Assembly (NCBI RefSeq): GCF_008014745.1
Contig: NZ_VPFD01000004.1
Span: 62,001 to 126,000, forward strand
Direction of reading: 5' to 3'
From: Massilia arenae
Lineage (GTDB): Bacteria; Pseudomonadota; Gammaproteobacteria; Burkholderiales; Burkholderiaceae_D
DNA length: 64,000 nucleotides
A program made the translations under genes and the position numbers. Each line of letters opens with the position of its first letter. The stretch's first letter is position 1. The notes under the pieces were generated by a model. It was not told the DNA's origin, ran no database searches, and saw only the letters and a program-made list of their open reading frames with translations. Shown here in pieces: positions 8,587 through 17,125 of this stretch.

Positions 8587-8607
8587 CTCCCCCGGGGAGA
8601 GTGCTAG
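8581..8607. promoter_or_regulatory. CIRCE operator (HrcA binding site) in front of rpoH
   Basis: TTAGCACTC-N9-GAGTGCTAG matches the CIRCE consensus TTAGCACTC-N9-GAGTGCTAA at 17 of 18 positions with exact spacing. CIRCE is the site of the heat-shock repressor HrcA. It lies over the inferred rpoH promoter, with rpoH the only gene reading away from it. Confidence 0.92.
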
Positions 8608-9015
8608 AAGTGGTCCAGGCGCTTAAGATTGTTCAAAGTATTGCTCCAGGGAATTAAATTGCCGACGGTTCCACTGTAGAGCAGCTCTTGCATGTTCAGT
8701 TGATTCGGCTCAAAAGTGAGCCAGGAATGACTGGAATAACGTTAGACACAGCTTACGGCCGGTGAGGCGCGTATTCTGTTGAATGGCGCACGTAGCCACA
8801 GCGCAGCCTGTAGGACTTTTGCGCGTGGAAGCGTAGGGGATGGCAGCTAGGCCGTAGGATTCATTGCGGTGTCAAGCGACGTGGTCTTGTCCAGTAGAGG
8901 GGCAGGCAGCCACACAGGAGGGCCGCCTCGCCCTGTCAGCAGAGATGGTGATGCTTATCGCGTTTTCAATACCATCTCGACTATTTTTTTCACTGCAACT
9001 CTGTAGGACCGCCGT
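8608..9015. other. Gene-free gap between rpoH leader and ftsX, with a terminator-like hairpin
   Basis: About 400 bases with no convincing reading frame. Two structures are visible: a small hairpin GGCTC-N6-GAGCC near 8709-8724, and GAGATGGT (8942-8949) pairing with ACCATCTC (8971-8978) followed by a run of seven T on the plus strand (8984-8990). The second would end a rightward transcript, although no rightward gene is present. I see nothing else. Confidence 0.5.
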
Positions 9016-9945
9016 TCAACGCTGGCGCGCCAGGTGACGCCGCACCGACAGCAGGGCGCCGACCAGGCCGAGCCCGGCGCTGACCGCCAGCAGGCCGGCA
9101 ATCTCCAGTCCACCCAGCGCCGTCAGCTGGAAATTCGAGCCGTACAGCCGGGCGAATTCCCCGATCGCGCCGTTCAGCGGGCGCAGCGCCAGGGTCACCG
9201 CGCCCAGCGCCACCGCGCCGGCGCACAGGCCGAGCAGGGCGCCGGTATAGAAGAACGGACGGTGGATGAAATCGTTGGTCGCGCCCAGCAGTTGCGAGAC
9301 CGAGATCTCTTCTTTCTGGGTCAGCACCTGCAGGCGGATCGTGTTGAACACGACCGCGATCACGACGATGCCCAGGGTGGCCGCCAGCAGCAGCAGCGCC
9401 AGGCGCAGGATGGCCAGCATCGCGGCCAGGCGCTTGACCCAGGCCGAATCGACCTGCACCGTCTCCACGCCCGGCAGTTCGGCCAGGCGCTCGGTGATCA
9501 GGTCCACCTGGCCGGCGGCGCCGGCGCTGGCGAAGCCGCCCAGCTTCATCACATAGCTGTCGGGCAGGGGATTGTCGCCCAGGGTTTCCAGCACGTCGCC
9601 CAGGCCGCTGCGCTCCTTGAGCGCGGCGAGCGCCTGCTCGCGCGGGACGAAGGCGATCTCCGCCTCGCCCTTGCCCTGCTGTGCGACGAGCTGGCGGATG
9701 CGCGGCGCCAGCGCCTCGGCATCGGCGCGGCTGGCGTCGTCGCGCATGAACAGGCTGATCTCGGGATCGACCGATAATTGCTCGGACAGCGGACGCACAT
9801 TGTCGAGCAGGGTGATGCCCGCGAACGGCAGGGTCAGCGCTAGCGCGACCACCAGCACGTTGAACAGGAAGCTGCCGGGCGACTTGCGCACCGTCGACAG
9901 TGCGGCCCCGAGGGCGAAGCGGTGCTGGCGCAGCCACGGGCTCAT
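9016..9945 (-). CDS. ftsX: Cell division protein FtsX (permease-like subunit of FtsEX)
   Basis: 309 residues with four membrane segments, around residues 28-48, 170-200, 228-250 and 272-295, and a periplasmic loop after the first. The family's cytoplasmic loop LTQKEEISVSQLLGATNDFI is present. FtsX sits in the inner membrane, pairs with the ATPase FtsE, and couples septal assembly to activation of peptidoglycan hydrolases. Its ATG overlaps the ftsE stop codon (ATGA), so the two are translationally coupled. It is the last gene of the leftward ftsY-ftsE-ftsX unit. Confidence 0.95.
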   Translation of the reverse strand: MSPWLRQHRFALGAALSTVRKSPGSFLFNVLVVALALTLPFAGITLLDNVRPLSEQLSVDPEISLFMRDDASRADAEALAPRIRQLVAQQGKGEAEIAFVPREQALAALKERSGLGDVLETLGDNPLPDSYVMKLGGFASAGAAGQVDLITERLAELPGVETVQVDSAWVKRLAAMLAILRLALLLLAATLGIVVIAVVFNTIRLQVLTQKEEISVSQLLGATNDFIHRPFFYTGALLGLCAGAVALGAVTLALRPLNGAIGEFARLYGSNFQLTALGGLEIAGLLAVSAGLGLVGALLSVRRHLARQR

Positions 9946-10613
9946 GCCGCACCTCCGACCAGTTGGCCTTGTTCGAGGCGGATCACGCGCGTGCTGCCTG
10001 CCAGCACTTGCTCGTCGTGGGTCGAAATGACGCAGGTGACGCCGGCGGCGTGGAAGGCGCGTAGCGCATCCAGCACCTTGTCGGCCGCCACGCGGTCGAG
10101 ATTGGCGGTCGGTTCGTCGGCCAGGATGATCTGCGGCCGGTTGACGATCGCGCGCGCGACCGCCACCCGCTGCTGTTCGCCGCCCGACAGTTCGAGCGGC
10201 ATCGCCCTGGCGCGGTCGAGCAGGCCGACCCGGTCGAGCGCGGCGCGGGCGCGCTGCGCGGCGTCCGCGGTGCGGGCGCCCGTCACCAGCAGTGGCAGCA
10301 TGGTGTTGGCCAGGATGTTGCGGTCATTGAGCAGGCGCTGCTGCTGGAAGATGATGCCGATATTCCGGCGCAGGAAGGGAATCCCGGCCGGCTTGATGCG
10401 GCCGATGTCCTGGCCGTTGACGATCACCTTGCCGCTGCTGGGACGCTCGACCGCCGCCACCATCTTCATGAGGGTCGACTTGCCGGCGCCCGACGGGCCG
10501 GCCAGGTAGACCAGCTCGCCCTTGGCGATGTCGAGCGAGACGTCGTGCAGCGCATACGCGCCGCGCGCATCGCCGTGGGTGTACTGTTTGGATACCGACT
10601 GGAATGCGATCAT
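9942..10613 (-). CDS. ftsE: Cell division ATP-binding protein FtsE
   Basis: 223 residues, an ABC ATPase of normal FtsE length. Walker A is GPSGAGKST, the Q-loop region is IGIIFQQQRLL, the signature is LSGGEQQRVAVARA and Walker B is IILADEPT, with a switch His in STHDEQ. It forms the FtsEX complex at the septum. The start MIAFQSVSKQY matches the family and has GGGGA upstream. An alternative ATG at 10631 overlaps the ftsY stop (ATGA) and would add six residues. Confidence 0.95.
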   Translation of the reverse strand: MIAFQSVSKQYTHGDARGAYALHDVSLDIAKGELVYLAGPSGAGKSTLMKMVAAVERPSSGKVIVNGQDIGRIKPAGIPFLRRNIGIIFQQQRLLNDRNILANTMLPLLVTGARTADAAQRARAALDRVGLLDRARAMPLELSGGEQQRVAVARAIVNRPQIILADEPTANLDRVAADKVLDALRAFHAAGVTCVISTHDEQVLAGSTRVIRLEQGQLVGGAA

Positions 10614-10627
10614 GGGTCCCCGTTCCG

Positions 10628-11746
10628 TCATCCGAGCAGCGCTTCGACGAATTCTTCGGCGTTGAATGGCTGCAGGTCTTCCAGCTTCTCGCCCACGCCG
10701 ATGAAGTACACGGGGATCGGTCGGGTGCGGGCGATCGCCGCCAGCACGCCGCCCTTGGCGGTGCCGTCCAGCTTGGTCACGACGAGGCCGGTCAGCTGCA
10801 GGGCGTCGTCGAAGGCCTTCACTTGCGCCAGCGCGTTCTGGCCGGTATTGCCGTCGATGACGAGCAGGGTCTCGTGCGGCGCGCCGTCCATTCCCTTGCC
10901 GATCACGCGCTTGATCTTCTTGAGTTCTTCCATCAGGTGCAGCTGGGTCGGCAGGCGGCCGGCGGTGTCGACCATCACGACGTCGGTGCCGCGCGCCTTG
11001 CCCGACTGCACCGCGTCAAACGCGACCGCGGCCGGGTCGCCCGAGGCCTGCGAGATCACGGTGACGTTGTTGCGCTGGCCCCAGACCATCAATTGCTCGC
11101 GCGCGGCGGCGCGGAAGGTGTCGCCGGCGGCCAGCAGCACCGACTGGTCGAAGCCTTGCATATGCTTGGCCAGCTTGCCGATGGTGGTGGTCTTGCCGGC
11201 GCCGTTGACGCCCGAGATCATCATCACCAGCGGTTCGTGGCGGCCCAGCTCCAGCGGCTTCTGCAGCGGCAGCAGCAGGTCGATCATCAGCTCCTTGAGC
11301 GCGGCCTTGACGGCGGCGGCGTCCAGCAGCTTGTCTTCCTTGACCTTGCGCCGCAACTCGCCCAGCAAGTGCTCGGTGGCGTCCATGCCGGCGTCCGACA
11401 TCAGCAGCGCCGCCTCGAGTTCCTCGTACAGGTCTTCGTCGATGCGGGCGCCGACGAACAGCAGGGACAGATTGCTCGAGGTCTTGGACAGGCCGGCCTT
11501 CAGGCGCGTCATCCACGAGGTCTTCTTTTCAGCCTCGCTGGTCGGGCGTTCAGCGGTTTCGGGGAACAGGTTGGCGCCTTCGTGCAGGACGCTGGCTTCG
11601 GCGACCACCGGGGCTGCGGCGATCGGCGCCGGGACAGGCGCGCGGACGGGCGTGGGGGCGGGTGCGGGCGCAGGCGGCGCGGCCGGCACGACCGGTTCCG
11701 GCGCCGATGCGTCGGGCGCTTTTTTTCTCTTGAAGAAGCTAAACAT
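10628..11746 (-). CDS. ftsY: Signal recognition particle receptor FtsY
   Basis: 372 residues. A basic N-terminal helix (MFSFFKRKK) and a Pro/Ala-rich linker to about residue 70 take the place of the long acidic A domain of E. coli FtsY. The NG GTPase domain follows, with GVNGAGKTTTIGKLAKHM (P-loop), AGDTFRAAAREQL, DTAGRLPT and TKLDGTAKGG. FtsY docks SRP-bound ribosomes at the membrane so that inner-membrane proteins insert during translation. It heads the ftsY-ftsE-ftsX unit. Confidence 0.96.
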   Translation of the reverse strand: MFSFFKRKKAPDASAPEPVVPAAPPAPAPAPTPVRAPVPAPIAAAPVVAEASVLHEGANLFPETAERPTSEAEKKTSWMTRLKAGLSKTSSNLSLLFVGARIDEDLYEELEAALLMSDAGMDATEHLLGELRRKVKEDKLLDAAAVKAALKELMIDLLLPLQKPLELGRHEPLVMMISGVNGAGKTTTIGKLAKHMQGFDQSVLLAAGDTFRAAAREQLMVWGQRNNVTVISQASGDPAAVAFDAVQSGKARGTDVVMVDTAGRLPTQLHLMEELKKIKRVIGKGMDGAPHETLLVIDGNTGQNALAQVKAFDDALQLTGLVVTKLDGTAKGGVLAAIARTRPIPVYFIGVGEKLEDLQPFNAEEFVEALLG

Positions 11747-11809
11747 AGTGTCTGGTGGCGGGACTGCGTGCGGACGCCGGCGGGGCCGGCGATGAAAAAA
11801 CTAGCGAAT

Positions 11810-11818
11810 ATTTTACCA
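11810..11818 (-). promoter_or_regulatory. Possible extended -10 promoter of ftsY-ftsE-ftsX
   Basis: Read leftward, TGGTAAAAT fits an extended -10 (TGN then TAAAAT). It would start transcription about 55 bases before the ftsY ATG. No convincing -35 accompanies it. Confidence 0.35.
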
Positions 11819-11853
11819 GAGTAGCAATACAGAGCCCGATTGCACACACGCGT

Positions 11854-13578
11854 TCAGCTGCCGGACCTCGCGCTTTCCGCCTGCTTGCGGATCGTCTCCA
11901 GCGTGGCGTTCGGGGTGATCAGGTTGCCGTCGTAGCGCAGCTCGATCACGGCCGGCAGCTGGTGCTGGTCGGCGTGCTCGAGGGCGCGCTGCAGGGCCGG
12001 CGCGAAATCCTCGGTCTGGTCGACGACTTCCCCATGGCCGCCGTAGGCGCGCGCCAGGGCGGCGAAGTCCGGATTGTGCAGGCCGGTGCCCGACACGCGG
12101 CCCGGATAGCTGCGTTCCTGGTGCATGCGGATAGTGCCGAACATATTGTTATTGAAGACCAGGATCACGACGCCGGCGCCATACTGGACGGCGGTCGCCA
12201 GTTCCTGGCCCGTCATCATGAATTCGCCGTCGCCGGCGAAGGTGACCACGGCGCGCTCCGGCCACACGATCTTGGCCGCCACGCCGGCCGGCACGGCGTA
12301 ACCCATCGCGCCATTGGTCGGCGCCAGCTGGGTGCGCATGCCGCCGTAGCGATAGAAGCGATGCGCCCACGAGGCGTAGTTGCCGGCGCCATTGGTGATG
12401 ATGGCGTCGTGCGGCAGCTGGTCCATCAAGTCCTGCACCACCTGCCACAGGTCGAGCGGCACGCCTTGCTTGAGCAGCGCGGGCTGGGCCTGCCAGGCGG
12501 CCAGTTCAGCCTTGGCCTCGGCCACGCTGTCTTGCCAGGCCGTGGCGTCGCTTAGTTCCATCGCGGCCAGCATGGCGCAGGCTTGCGGCATGCCGCTGGC
12601 GATCATGAGTTCGGCCTGGTAGACGCTGCCCAGTTCTTCCGGGTCCGGATGGATGTGGACCAGGCGCTGGCGCGGTACCGGCGAATCGAGCAGCGTGTAG
12701 CCGCCGGTCGTCATCTCGCCCAGGCGCGGGCCGATGGCGATCACCAGGTCGGCCTCTTTCACGCGCGCGGCCAGCTTGGGGTTGATGCCGATGCCGACGT
12801 CGCCGACGTAGTTCGGGTGCGCGTTGTCGAGCAGGTCCTGGAAGCGGAAGGTGCATCCCACCGGCAGGTGGTTCGCTTCGGCGAAGCGGGCCAGGTCGGC
12901 GCAGGCCTGCGCGTTCCATGTGCCGCCGCCCAGCAACACGATCGGCCGTTGGGCTTCTTGCAGCATGGCGCGCAGGCGGGCGATCTGCTCGCCGGACGGC
13001 GCGCCGTGCGATGGCTGGTAGGGGCGGGTGTCGGCGACTGCCGCCGTCGAGACCAGCATGTCTTCCGGCAGCGCCAGCACCACCGGACCGGGGCGGCCGC
13101 TGGTGGCCACCTGGAAGGCGCGCGCCATGTATTCGGGGATGCGGTCGGCGCGGTCGATCTGGGCCACCCATTTCGCCATCTGGCCATACATGCGGCGGTA
13201 GTCGATTTCCTGGAAGGCTTCGCGGTCGACGAAGTCGTTGCCGACCTGGCCGATGAACAGGATCATCGGCGTGGAGTCCTGGAATGCGGTGTGCACGCCG
13301 ATCGAGGCATTGGTGGCGCCGGGACCGCGGGTGACGAAGCAGATGCCGGGTTTGCCGGTCATCTTGCCGTAGGCCTCGGCCATGAATGCCGCGCCCCCTT
13401 CCTGGCGATTGATCACGAAGCGGATGTTCGAGTCGTGCAGCGCATCGAGCACGTCCAGGTAGCTTTCGCCGGGGACACCGAAGGCGGTGTCGACGCCGTG
13501 GACGTGGAGCGCATCGACCAGGAGCTGGCCACCGGTGCGGGAAGGGTGCTGGGAAGTGGAGGGCATGGGGTGCGTCAT
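11854..13578 (-). CDS. Thiamine diphosphate-dependent enzyme, acetolactate synthase large-subunit-like
   Basis: 574 residues in the three-domain ThDP fold. The N-terminal pyrimidine domain has the activating Glu in INRQEGGAAFMAEAYGKMTG. A central nucleotide-binding-like domain follows. The C-terminal domain has the ThDP motif running from GDGEFMMTGQELATAVQYGA to FNNN. Members decarboxylate pyruvate or related 2-oxo acids and ligate or release the product. No regulatory small subunit or other branched-chain gene is adjacent, so this is probably a catabolic or orphan member rather than IlvB. The start is uncertain: ATG at 13578 is used; a TTG three codons earlier and an ATG at 13566 are alternatives. 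Confidence 0.85.
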   Translation of the reverse strand: MTHPMPSTSQHPSRTGGQLLVDALHVHGVDTAFGVPGESYLDVLDALHDSNIRFVINRQEGGAAFMAEAYGKMTGKPGICFVTRGPGATNASIGVHTAFQDSTPMILFIGQVGNDFVDREAFQEIDYRRMYGQMAKWVAQIDRADRIPEYMARAFQVATSGRPGPVVLALPEDMLVSTAAVADTRPYQPSHGAPSGEQIARLRAMLQEAQRPIVLLGGGTWNAQACADLARFAEANHLPVGCTFRFQDLLDNAHPNYVGDVGIGINPKLAARVKEADLVIAIGPRLGEMTTGGYTLLDSPVPRQRLVHIHPDPEELGSVYQAELMIASGMPQACAMLAAMELSDATAWQDSVAEAKAELAAWQAQPALLKQGVPLDLWQVVQDLMDQLPHDAIITNGAGNYASWAHRFYRYGGMRTQLAPTNGAMGYAVPAGVAAKIVWPERAVVTFAGDGEFMMTGQELATAVQYGAGVVILVFNNNMFGTIRMHQERSYPGRVSGTGLHNPDFAALARAYGGHGEVVDQTEDFAPALQRALEHADQHQLPAVIELRYDGNLITPNATLETIRKQAESARSGS

Positions 13579-13705
13579 CCTTGTCAAAGAGGCTTTCCGG
13601 GCATTCTAGGCGAGCGGCCCGGGAACGGCTTTTGAAATGGCGACATCAAATTACAGAAACGGCAGGGCCATGGCAGCGCGACGCACGGTGCGACCCCGCA
13701 TCGGG

Positions 13706-13711
13706 TACAAT
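13706..13711 (+). promoter_or_regulatory. -10 element of the rnpB promoter
   Basis: TACAAT lies eight bases before the predicted 5' end of the RNase P RNA, the correct distance for a sigma70 -10. The -35 region is not well conserved. Confidence 0.55.
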
Positions 13712-13719
13712 GCGCCCGT

Positions 13720-14066
13720 GAAGCAGGCCAGGCAGTCGCTGGTCCACGCCGCAAGGTCGTGGACGGGAGGAAGGTCCGGACTCCACAGAGCGGGGTGACG
13801 GTTAACGGCCGTCCGCTGAAAGCCGTCTGGCGCAAGCCAGCGGTATAAGGCGAGGAATAGGGCCACAGAGACGAGCGTATTAAGTTACGGTGAAACGCGG
13901 TAACCTCCACCTGGAGCAATTCCAAATAGGCACGCGTTGATGTTGCTCGCGGAGCGTGCGGGTAGGAAGCTTGAGCGCTGGAGTAATCCAGCGCCTAGAG
14001 GAATGACTGTCCATGCGTCACCGCAAGGTGGCGTTACACAGAATCCGGCCTATCGGCCTGCTTTAC
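13720..14066 (+). ncRNA. rnpB: RNase P RNA, bacterial class A
   Basis: About 347 bases. The 5' end GAAGCAGGCC pairs with GGCCTGCTTT at the 3' end to form helix P1. The universally conserved core pieces are in order: GGAGGAAGGTCCGGACTCC with CACAGAG after it, AGAGGAATGACTGTCC in the 3' half, and ACAGAATCCGGCCTATCGG just before P1 closes. The RNA is the catalytic subunit that matures the 5' ends of tRNAs, working with RnpA. The end coordinates are placed from the P1 pairing and may be off by a few bases. Confidence 0.95.
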
Positions 14067-14067
14067 T

Positions 14068-14073
14068 TATAAT
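14068..14073 (+). promoter_or_regulatory. Possible -10 element for glpK, at the 3' edge of rnpB
   Basis: A perfect TATAAT directly follows the RNase P RNA. Transcription would start near 14080, about 85 bases before glpK. There is no clear -35, so read-through from rnpB is an alternative source of the mRNA. Confidence 0.35.
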
Positions 14074-14129
14074 TCCCGAGGCACGTGATCCACGCGCCTT
14101 GTCGACGGTCGTCCCGGACCGCTGAGCCC

Positions 14130-14164
14130 TGGCGTTCCGCACGGCTGAGAGTCCGGAGACGCCA
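14130..14164 (+). promoter_or_regulatory. RBS-sequestering hairpin before glpK
   Basis: TGGCGTTCCG (14130-14139) pairs with CGGA (14154-14157) and ACGCCA (14159-14164), ten pairs with one bulged G and a 14-base loop. The only Shine-Dalgarno-like sequence (GGAG, 14155-14158) is inside the stem, and the TTG start codon follows at once. This predicts low or regulated translation of glpK. Confidence 0.55.
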
Positions 14165-15655
14165 TTGAAGCAATACATCCTCGCCCTCGACCAGGGCACG
14201 ACCAGCTCGCGCGCCATCCTGTTCGACCGCGTCGGCCTGCCGGTGGCCAGCTGTCAACGAGAGTACCCCCAGCATTTTCCCCAGCCCGGCTGGGTCGAGC
14301 ACGATCCTCGCGACATCTGGCACAGCCAGCTCGCCTGCGCGCGCGACGCGCTGGCGCAGGGCGGCGTCCAGGCCGCGCAGGTCGCCGCGATCGGCATCGC
14401 CAACCAGCGCGAGACCACGCTCCTGTGGGACCGCGCGACCGGCGAACCGGTGGCCAATGCCATCGTGTGGCAAGACCGGCGCACCGCCGGCGCCTGCGAT
14501 CGCCTGCGCGAGGCGGGCAAGGCTACATTGATCCAGGAACGCTCGGGGCTCGAACTCGACGCCTATTTCTCCGCCACCAAATTGCAATGGCTGCTCGACC
14601 ACGTTCCCGGCGCGCGCAGCCGGGCCGACAGGGGCGAGCTGGCCTTCGGCACCGTCGACAGCTGGCTGGTGTGGCGCTTGTGCGGGCGCCACGTCACCGA
14701 TACCAGCAATGCCGCGCGCACGATGCTGTTCAACATTCACACGCTGGCCTGGGACGATGACTTGCTGGCGCTGTTCGACATCCCGCGCGCGCTGCTGCCC
14801 GAGGTCGTCCCCAGCGCCGGCGTCGTCGGGCTGGCCAATGAGGAATGGTTCGGCCACGCGATCCCGATCGCGGGCATTGCCGGCGACCAACAGGCCGCCA
14901 CCTTCGGCCAGGCCTGCCATCGCAAGGGCCTGGTCAAGAATACCTACGGCACCGGCTGCTTCATGCTGATGCATGCCGGTGACTCCCCCCCGGTGTCGCG
15001 CAACCGCCTGCTGGCGACGGTCGGCTGGACCGTCGCGGGCCGCACCGATTACCTGCTCGAGGGTAGCGTGTTCATGGGCGGCGCCACCGTGCAATGGCTG
15101 CGCGACGGCCTGGGCATCATCCGCCAGTCGCATGAGGTGGAGGCCCTCGCCACCAGCGTGCCCGACAGCGGCGGCGTGATGCTGGTGCCGGCCTTCACCG
15201 GCCTCGGCGCGCCGCACTGGGATCCGTATGCGCGCGGCACCATCCTCGGCATGACGCGCGGCACGGGCGCCGCCCATATCGCGCGCGCCGCGGTCGAGGC
15301 CATCGCCTACCAAAGCGCCGAACTGCTGGCGGCGATGCAGAAGGACGCCGCTTGCGCCGTCACCGAGCTGCGCGCCGACGGCGGCGCCGCCCGCAACGAC
15401 TTGCTGATGCAGTTCCAGGCCGACCTGCTCGGCGTCGAGGTGGTGCGCCCGCGCGTCACCGAGACCACGGCCCTGGGCGCGGCCTACCTGGCCGGCCTGG
15501 CCTGCGGCTATTGGGAATCGCTGAAGGCGATCGAGGCGCAATGGCAGGTCGAACGCCGCTATGCGCCGTGCATGGATGCCGGCCGCCGCGCCGAATCGAT
15601 GGCGCGCTGGGGGCGGGCGGTGGCGCATGCGCGTTCCTGGGCCACGCCGGAATGA
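14165..15655 (+). CDS. glpK: Glycerol kinase
   Basis: 496 residues, the normal length for GlpK. Phosphate-binding motif 1 is [16 protein letters not shown], and the FGGY signatures [13 protein letters not shown] and [20 protein letters not shown] are present. The ADP-binding end ([19 protein letters not shown]) is intact. It phosphorylates glycerol to sn-glycerol 3-phosphate in the cytosol. The start is TTG; the next in-frame Met would cut into the first beta strand. No glpF, glpD or glpR is beside it, so the gene is isolated from the rest of the glycerol pathway. Its translation start is masked by a hairpin (14130-14164). Confidence 0.95.
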   Translation: MKQYILALDQGTTSSRAILFDRVGLPVASCQREYPQHFPQPGWVEHDPRDIWHSQLACARDALAQGGVQAAQVAAIGIANQRETTLLWDRATGEPVANAIVWQDRRTAGACDRLREAGKATLIQERSGLELDAYFSATKLQWLLDHVPGARSRADRGELAFGTVDSWLVWRLCGRHVTDTSNAARTMLFNIHTLAWDDDLLALFDIPRALLPEVVPSAGVVGLANEEWFGHAIPIAGIAGDQQAATFGQACHRKGLVKNTYGTGCFMLMHAGDSPPVSRNRLLATVGWTVAGRTDYLLEGSVFMGGATVQWLRDGLGIIRQSHEVEALATSVPDSGGVMLVPAFTGLGAPHWDPYARGTILGMTRGTGAAHIARAAVEAIAYQSAELLAAMQKDAACAVTELRADGGAARNDLLMQFQADLLGVEVVRPRVTETTALGAAYLAGLACGYWESLKAIEAQWQVERRYAPCMDAGRRAESMARWGRAVAHARSWATPE

Positions 15656-15734
15656 GGCCATTTGTAGCGTTTTCACCACGCTGTTGCATAAAACCAGCAA
15701 AATTGAAATAGTCGGCAAAAGTGATGAAAAGCAT

Positions 15735-15762
15735 TTGGTTCCGTACGGAAACGATGTATCAT
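15735..15762 (+). promoter_or_regulatory. Candidate promoter of the pilus operon with a palindromic operator
   Basis: TTGGTT (15735-15740), 16 bases, then TATCAT (15757-15762). The 12-base perfect palindrome TTCCGTACGGAA (15739-15750) fills most of the spacer, where a repressor or an activator of the MerR kind would act. It is 70-90 bases ahead of the first pilus gene. Confidence 0.4.
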
Positions 15763-15829
15763 ATTTTCCGAGTTGAGCAATTCTGTGTGCGTCATGGTGA
15801 TCGCGCCCTCAACGACTGGAGAAATGAAA

Positions 15830-16339
15830 ATGATGTCGACCTCGAACCGTAACCGCGCATTGGCTGCTGTCCTGGCTGCCGTCATGCCTTTCACCAGCGT
15901 CTACGCCGCCAGCCCGGCCACCACCAAGTTCGACGTGACGATGAGCGTCGTGGCCGACTGCACTGTCACCGCCACCAGCCTCGATTTCGGCCAGACCGGC
16001 CTGATCACGTCGGCCAAGAACGGTCAATCGAACTTGACTGTGACATGCACCAACACTACGCCTTACAATGTGGGCCTGGATGCCGGTACCGGCGCCGGCT
16101 CGAGCGGTACGACGCGTTTCCTGTCGGGCAGCAGCGGCGCCAACACCGATAAAGTGAAGTTCAACCTGTACCGTTCGCCGGGCGCGGGCCTGTGGGGCAA
16201 TACCCAAGGCACCGACACCCTGGCCGGCACTGGAAACGGCGACAAGCAGACCTTGACCGTGTACGGCGAGATCCCGGTGCAGAATGCGCCGACGCCGGAC
16301 AGCTACAAGTCGTCGATCACGGCATCCGTTTATTTCTAA
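15830..16339 (+). CDS. Spore-coat-U (SCPU) domain pilin, probable major subunit of an archaic chaperone-usher pilus
   Basis: 169 residues. A signal peptide ends around SVYAAS. The mature protein is one SCPU domain: FDVTMSVVADCTVTATSLDFG at the start (first Cys of the disulfide, DFG turn), LTVTCTNTTPYNVGLDAG with the second Cys, a YRSPGAGLWGNT segment and a final beta strand SITASVYF. Such proteins are the pilins of Csu-type (sigma, archaic) pili, which polymerise by donor-strand exchange on the outer surface and promote biofilm growth. The ATG at 15830 sits eight bases after GGAG; the ATG at 15824 is too close to it. It is the first gene of a four-gene operon. Confidence 0.88.
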   Translation: MMSTSNRNRALAAVLAAVMPFTSVYAASPATTKFDVTMSVVADCTVTATSLDFGQTGLITSAKNGQSNLTVTCTNTTPYNVGLDAGTGAGSSGTTRFLSGSSGANTDKVKFNLYRSPGAGLWGNTQGTDTLAGTGNGDKQTLTVYGEIPVQNAPTPDSYKSSITASVYF

Positions 16340-16351
16340 ACTGGAGTGTGC

Positions 16352-17119
16352 ATGCGGAGTCTTCGCTGCGCCGCAAACGCTGCGGCCCGCTTTACAGCCT
16401 TGTCCATGGTCCTGGGGACGGCTGGCCTGATGGCCGGTCCGCTGGCGCATGCCGCCAACCTGCAGATTTCGCCGGTGTCGATCAGCTTCCAGCCGGGCCA
16501 GAACGCGGCCGGCATCCAGCTCCAGAACAATGGCGATACGCCCCTGTACGGCCAGGTGCGGGTCTACGCATGGGACCAGCGTGATGGCAACGACGCCCTG
16601 ACCCCGACCACCCAGCTGGTGGCCAGCCCGCCGGTGATCGAGGTCGCCCCCAACAGCACCCAGACCATCCGCCTGGTGCGCCGCGCGGGTGCGCAGGCCA
16701 CCCCCGCCGGCGCCGCCGAGCAGACCTACCGCATCCTCATCGACGAACTCCCGCGCGGCGACAGCCAGCAGGGCAACGTCGCGATCCGCCTCCAGTATTC
16801 GGTGCCGGCCTTCGTGCTGCCGGCCGACGGCCAGGCCGCGCCCAAGCTCGAATGGAGCACCTTCCAGCGCGACGGCGCCTGGCACCTGCGCGCCTTCAAC
16901 GCCGGCACCCTGCACGCCCAGATCGGCGCCACCAGCGTGCGCATCGGCGCGCGCGACGTCGAGCTGTCCAAGGGCCTGCTGGGCTATGCGCTGCCGGGCC
17001 GAGCGCGCGAATGGGCTTTGCCGCCCGACGTCGCATCCGGCATGCCGGCGCCCCTGGGGATCCAGGCCACGGTGAACACCCGGCCCGAGTCCGCCAGCGC
17101 CGTCGTCGCCAGGGACTAA
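16352..17119 (+). CDS. Periplasmic pilus chaperone (archaic chaperone-usher type)
   Basis: 255 residues. Residues 1-36 are a signal peptide ending in LAHAA. The mature protein opens with LQISPVSISFQPGQNAAGIQ, the G1/A1 strand region of PapD-like chaperones. It continues with QTIRLVRRAG (the conserved basic strand) and EQTYRILIDELP, and ends with a second immunoglobulin-like domain. In the periplasm it caps pilin subunits and delivers them to the usher. It starts 12 bases after the pilin stop codon, with GGAG five bases before the ATG, and ends six bases before the usher gene. Confidence 0.9.
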   Translation: MRSLRCAANAAARFTALSMVLGTAGLMAGPLAHAANLQISPVSISFQPGQNAAGIQLQNNGDTPLYGQVRVYAWDQRDGNDALTPTTQLVASPPVIEVAPNSTQTIRLVRRAGAQATPAGAAEQTYRILIDELPRGDSQQGNVAIRLQYSVPAFVLPADGQAAPKLEWSTFQRDGAWHLRAFNAGTLHAQIGATSVRIGARDVELSKGLLGYALPGRAREWALPPDVASGMPAPLGIQATVNTRPESASAVVARD

Positions 17120-17125
17120 GTCCTC

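Noticed and set aside
13588..14164. Protein-coding frames across 13588-14164
   Set aside because: The conserved core of RNase P RNA fills this segment, so the short frames on both strands are not genes.
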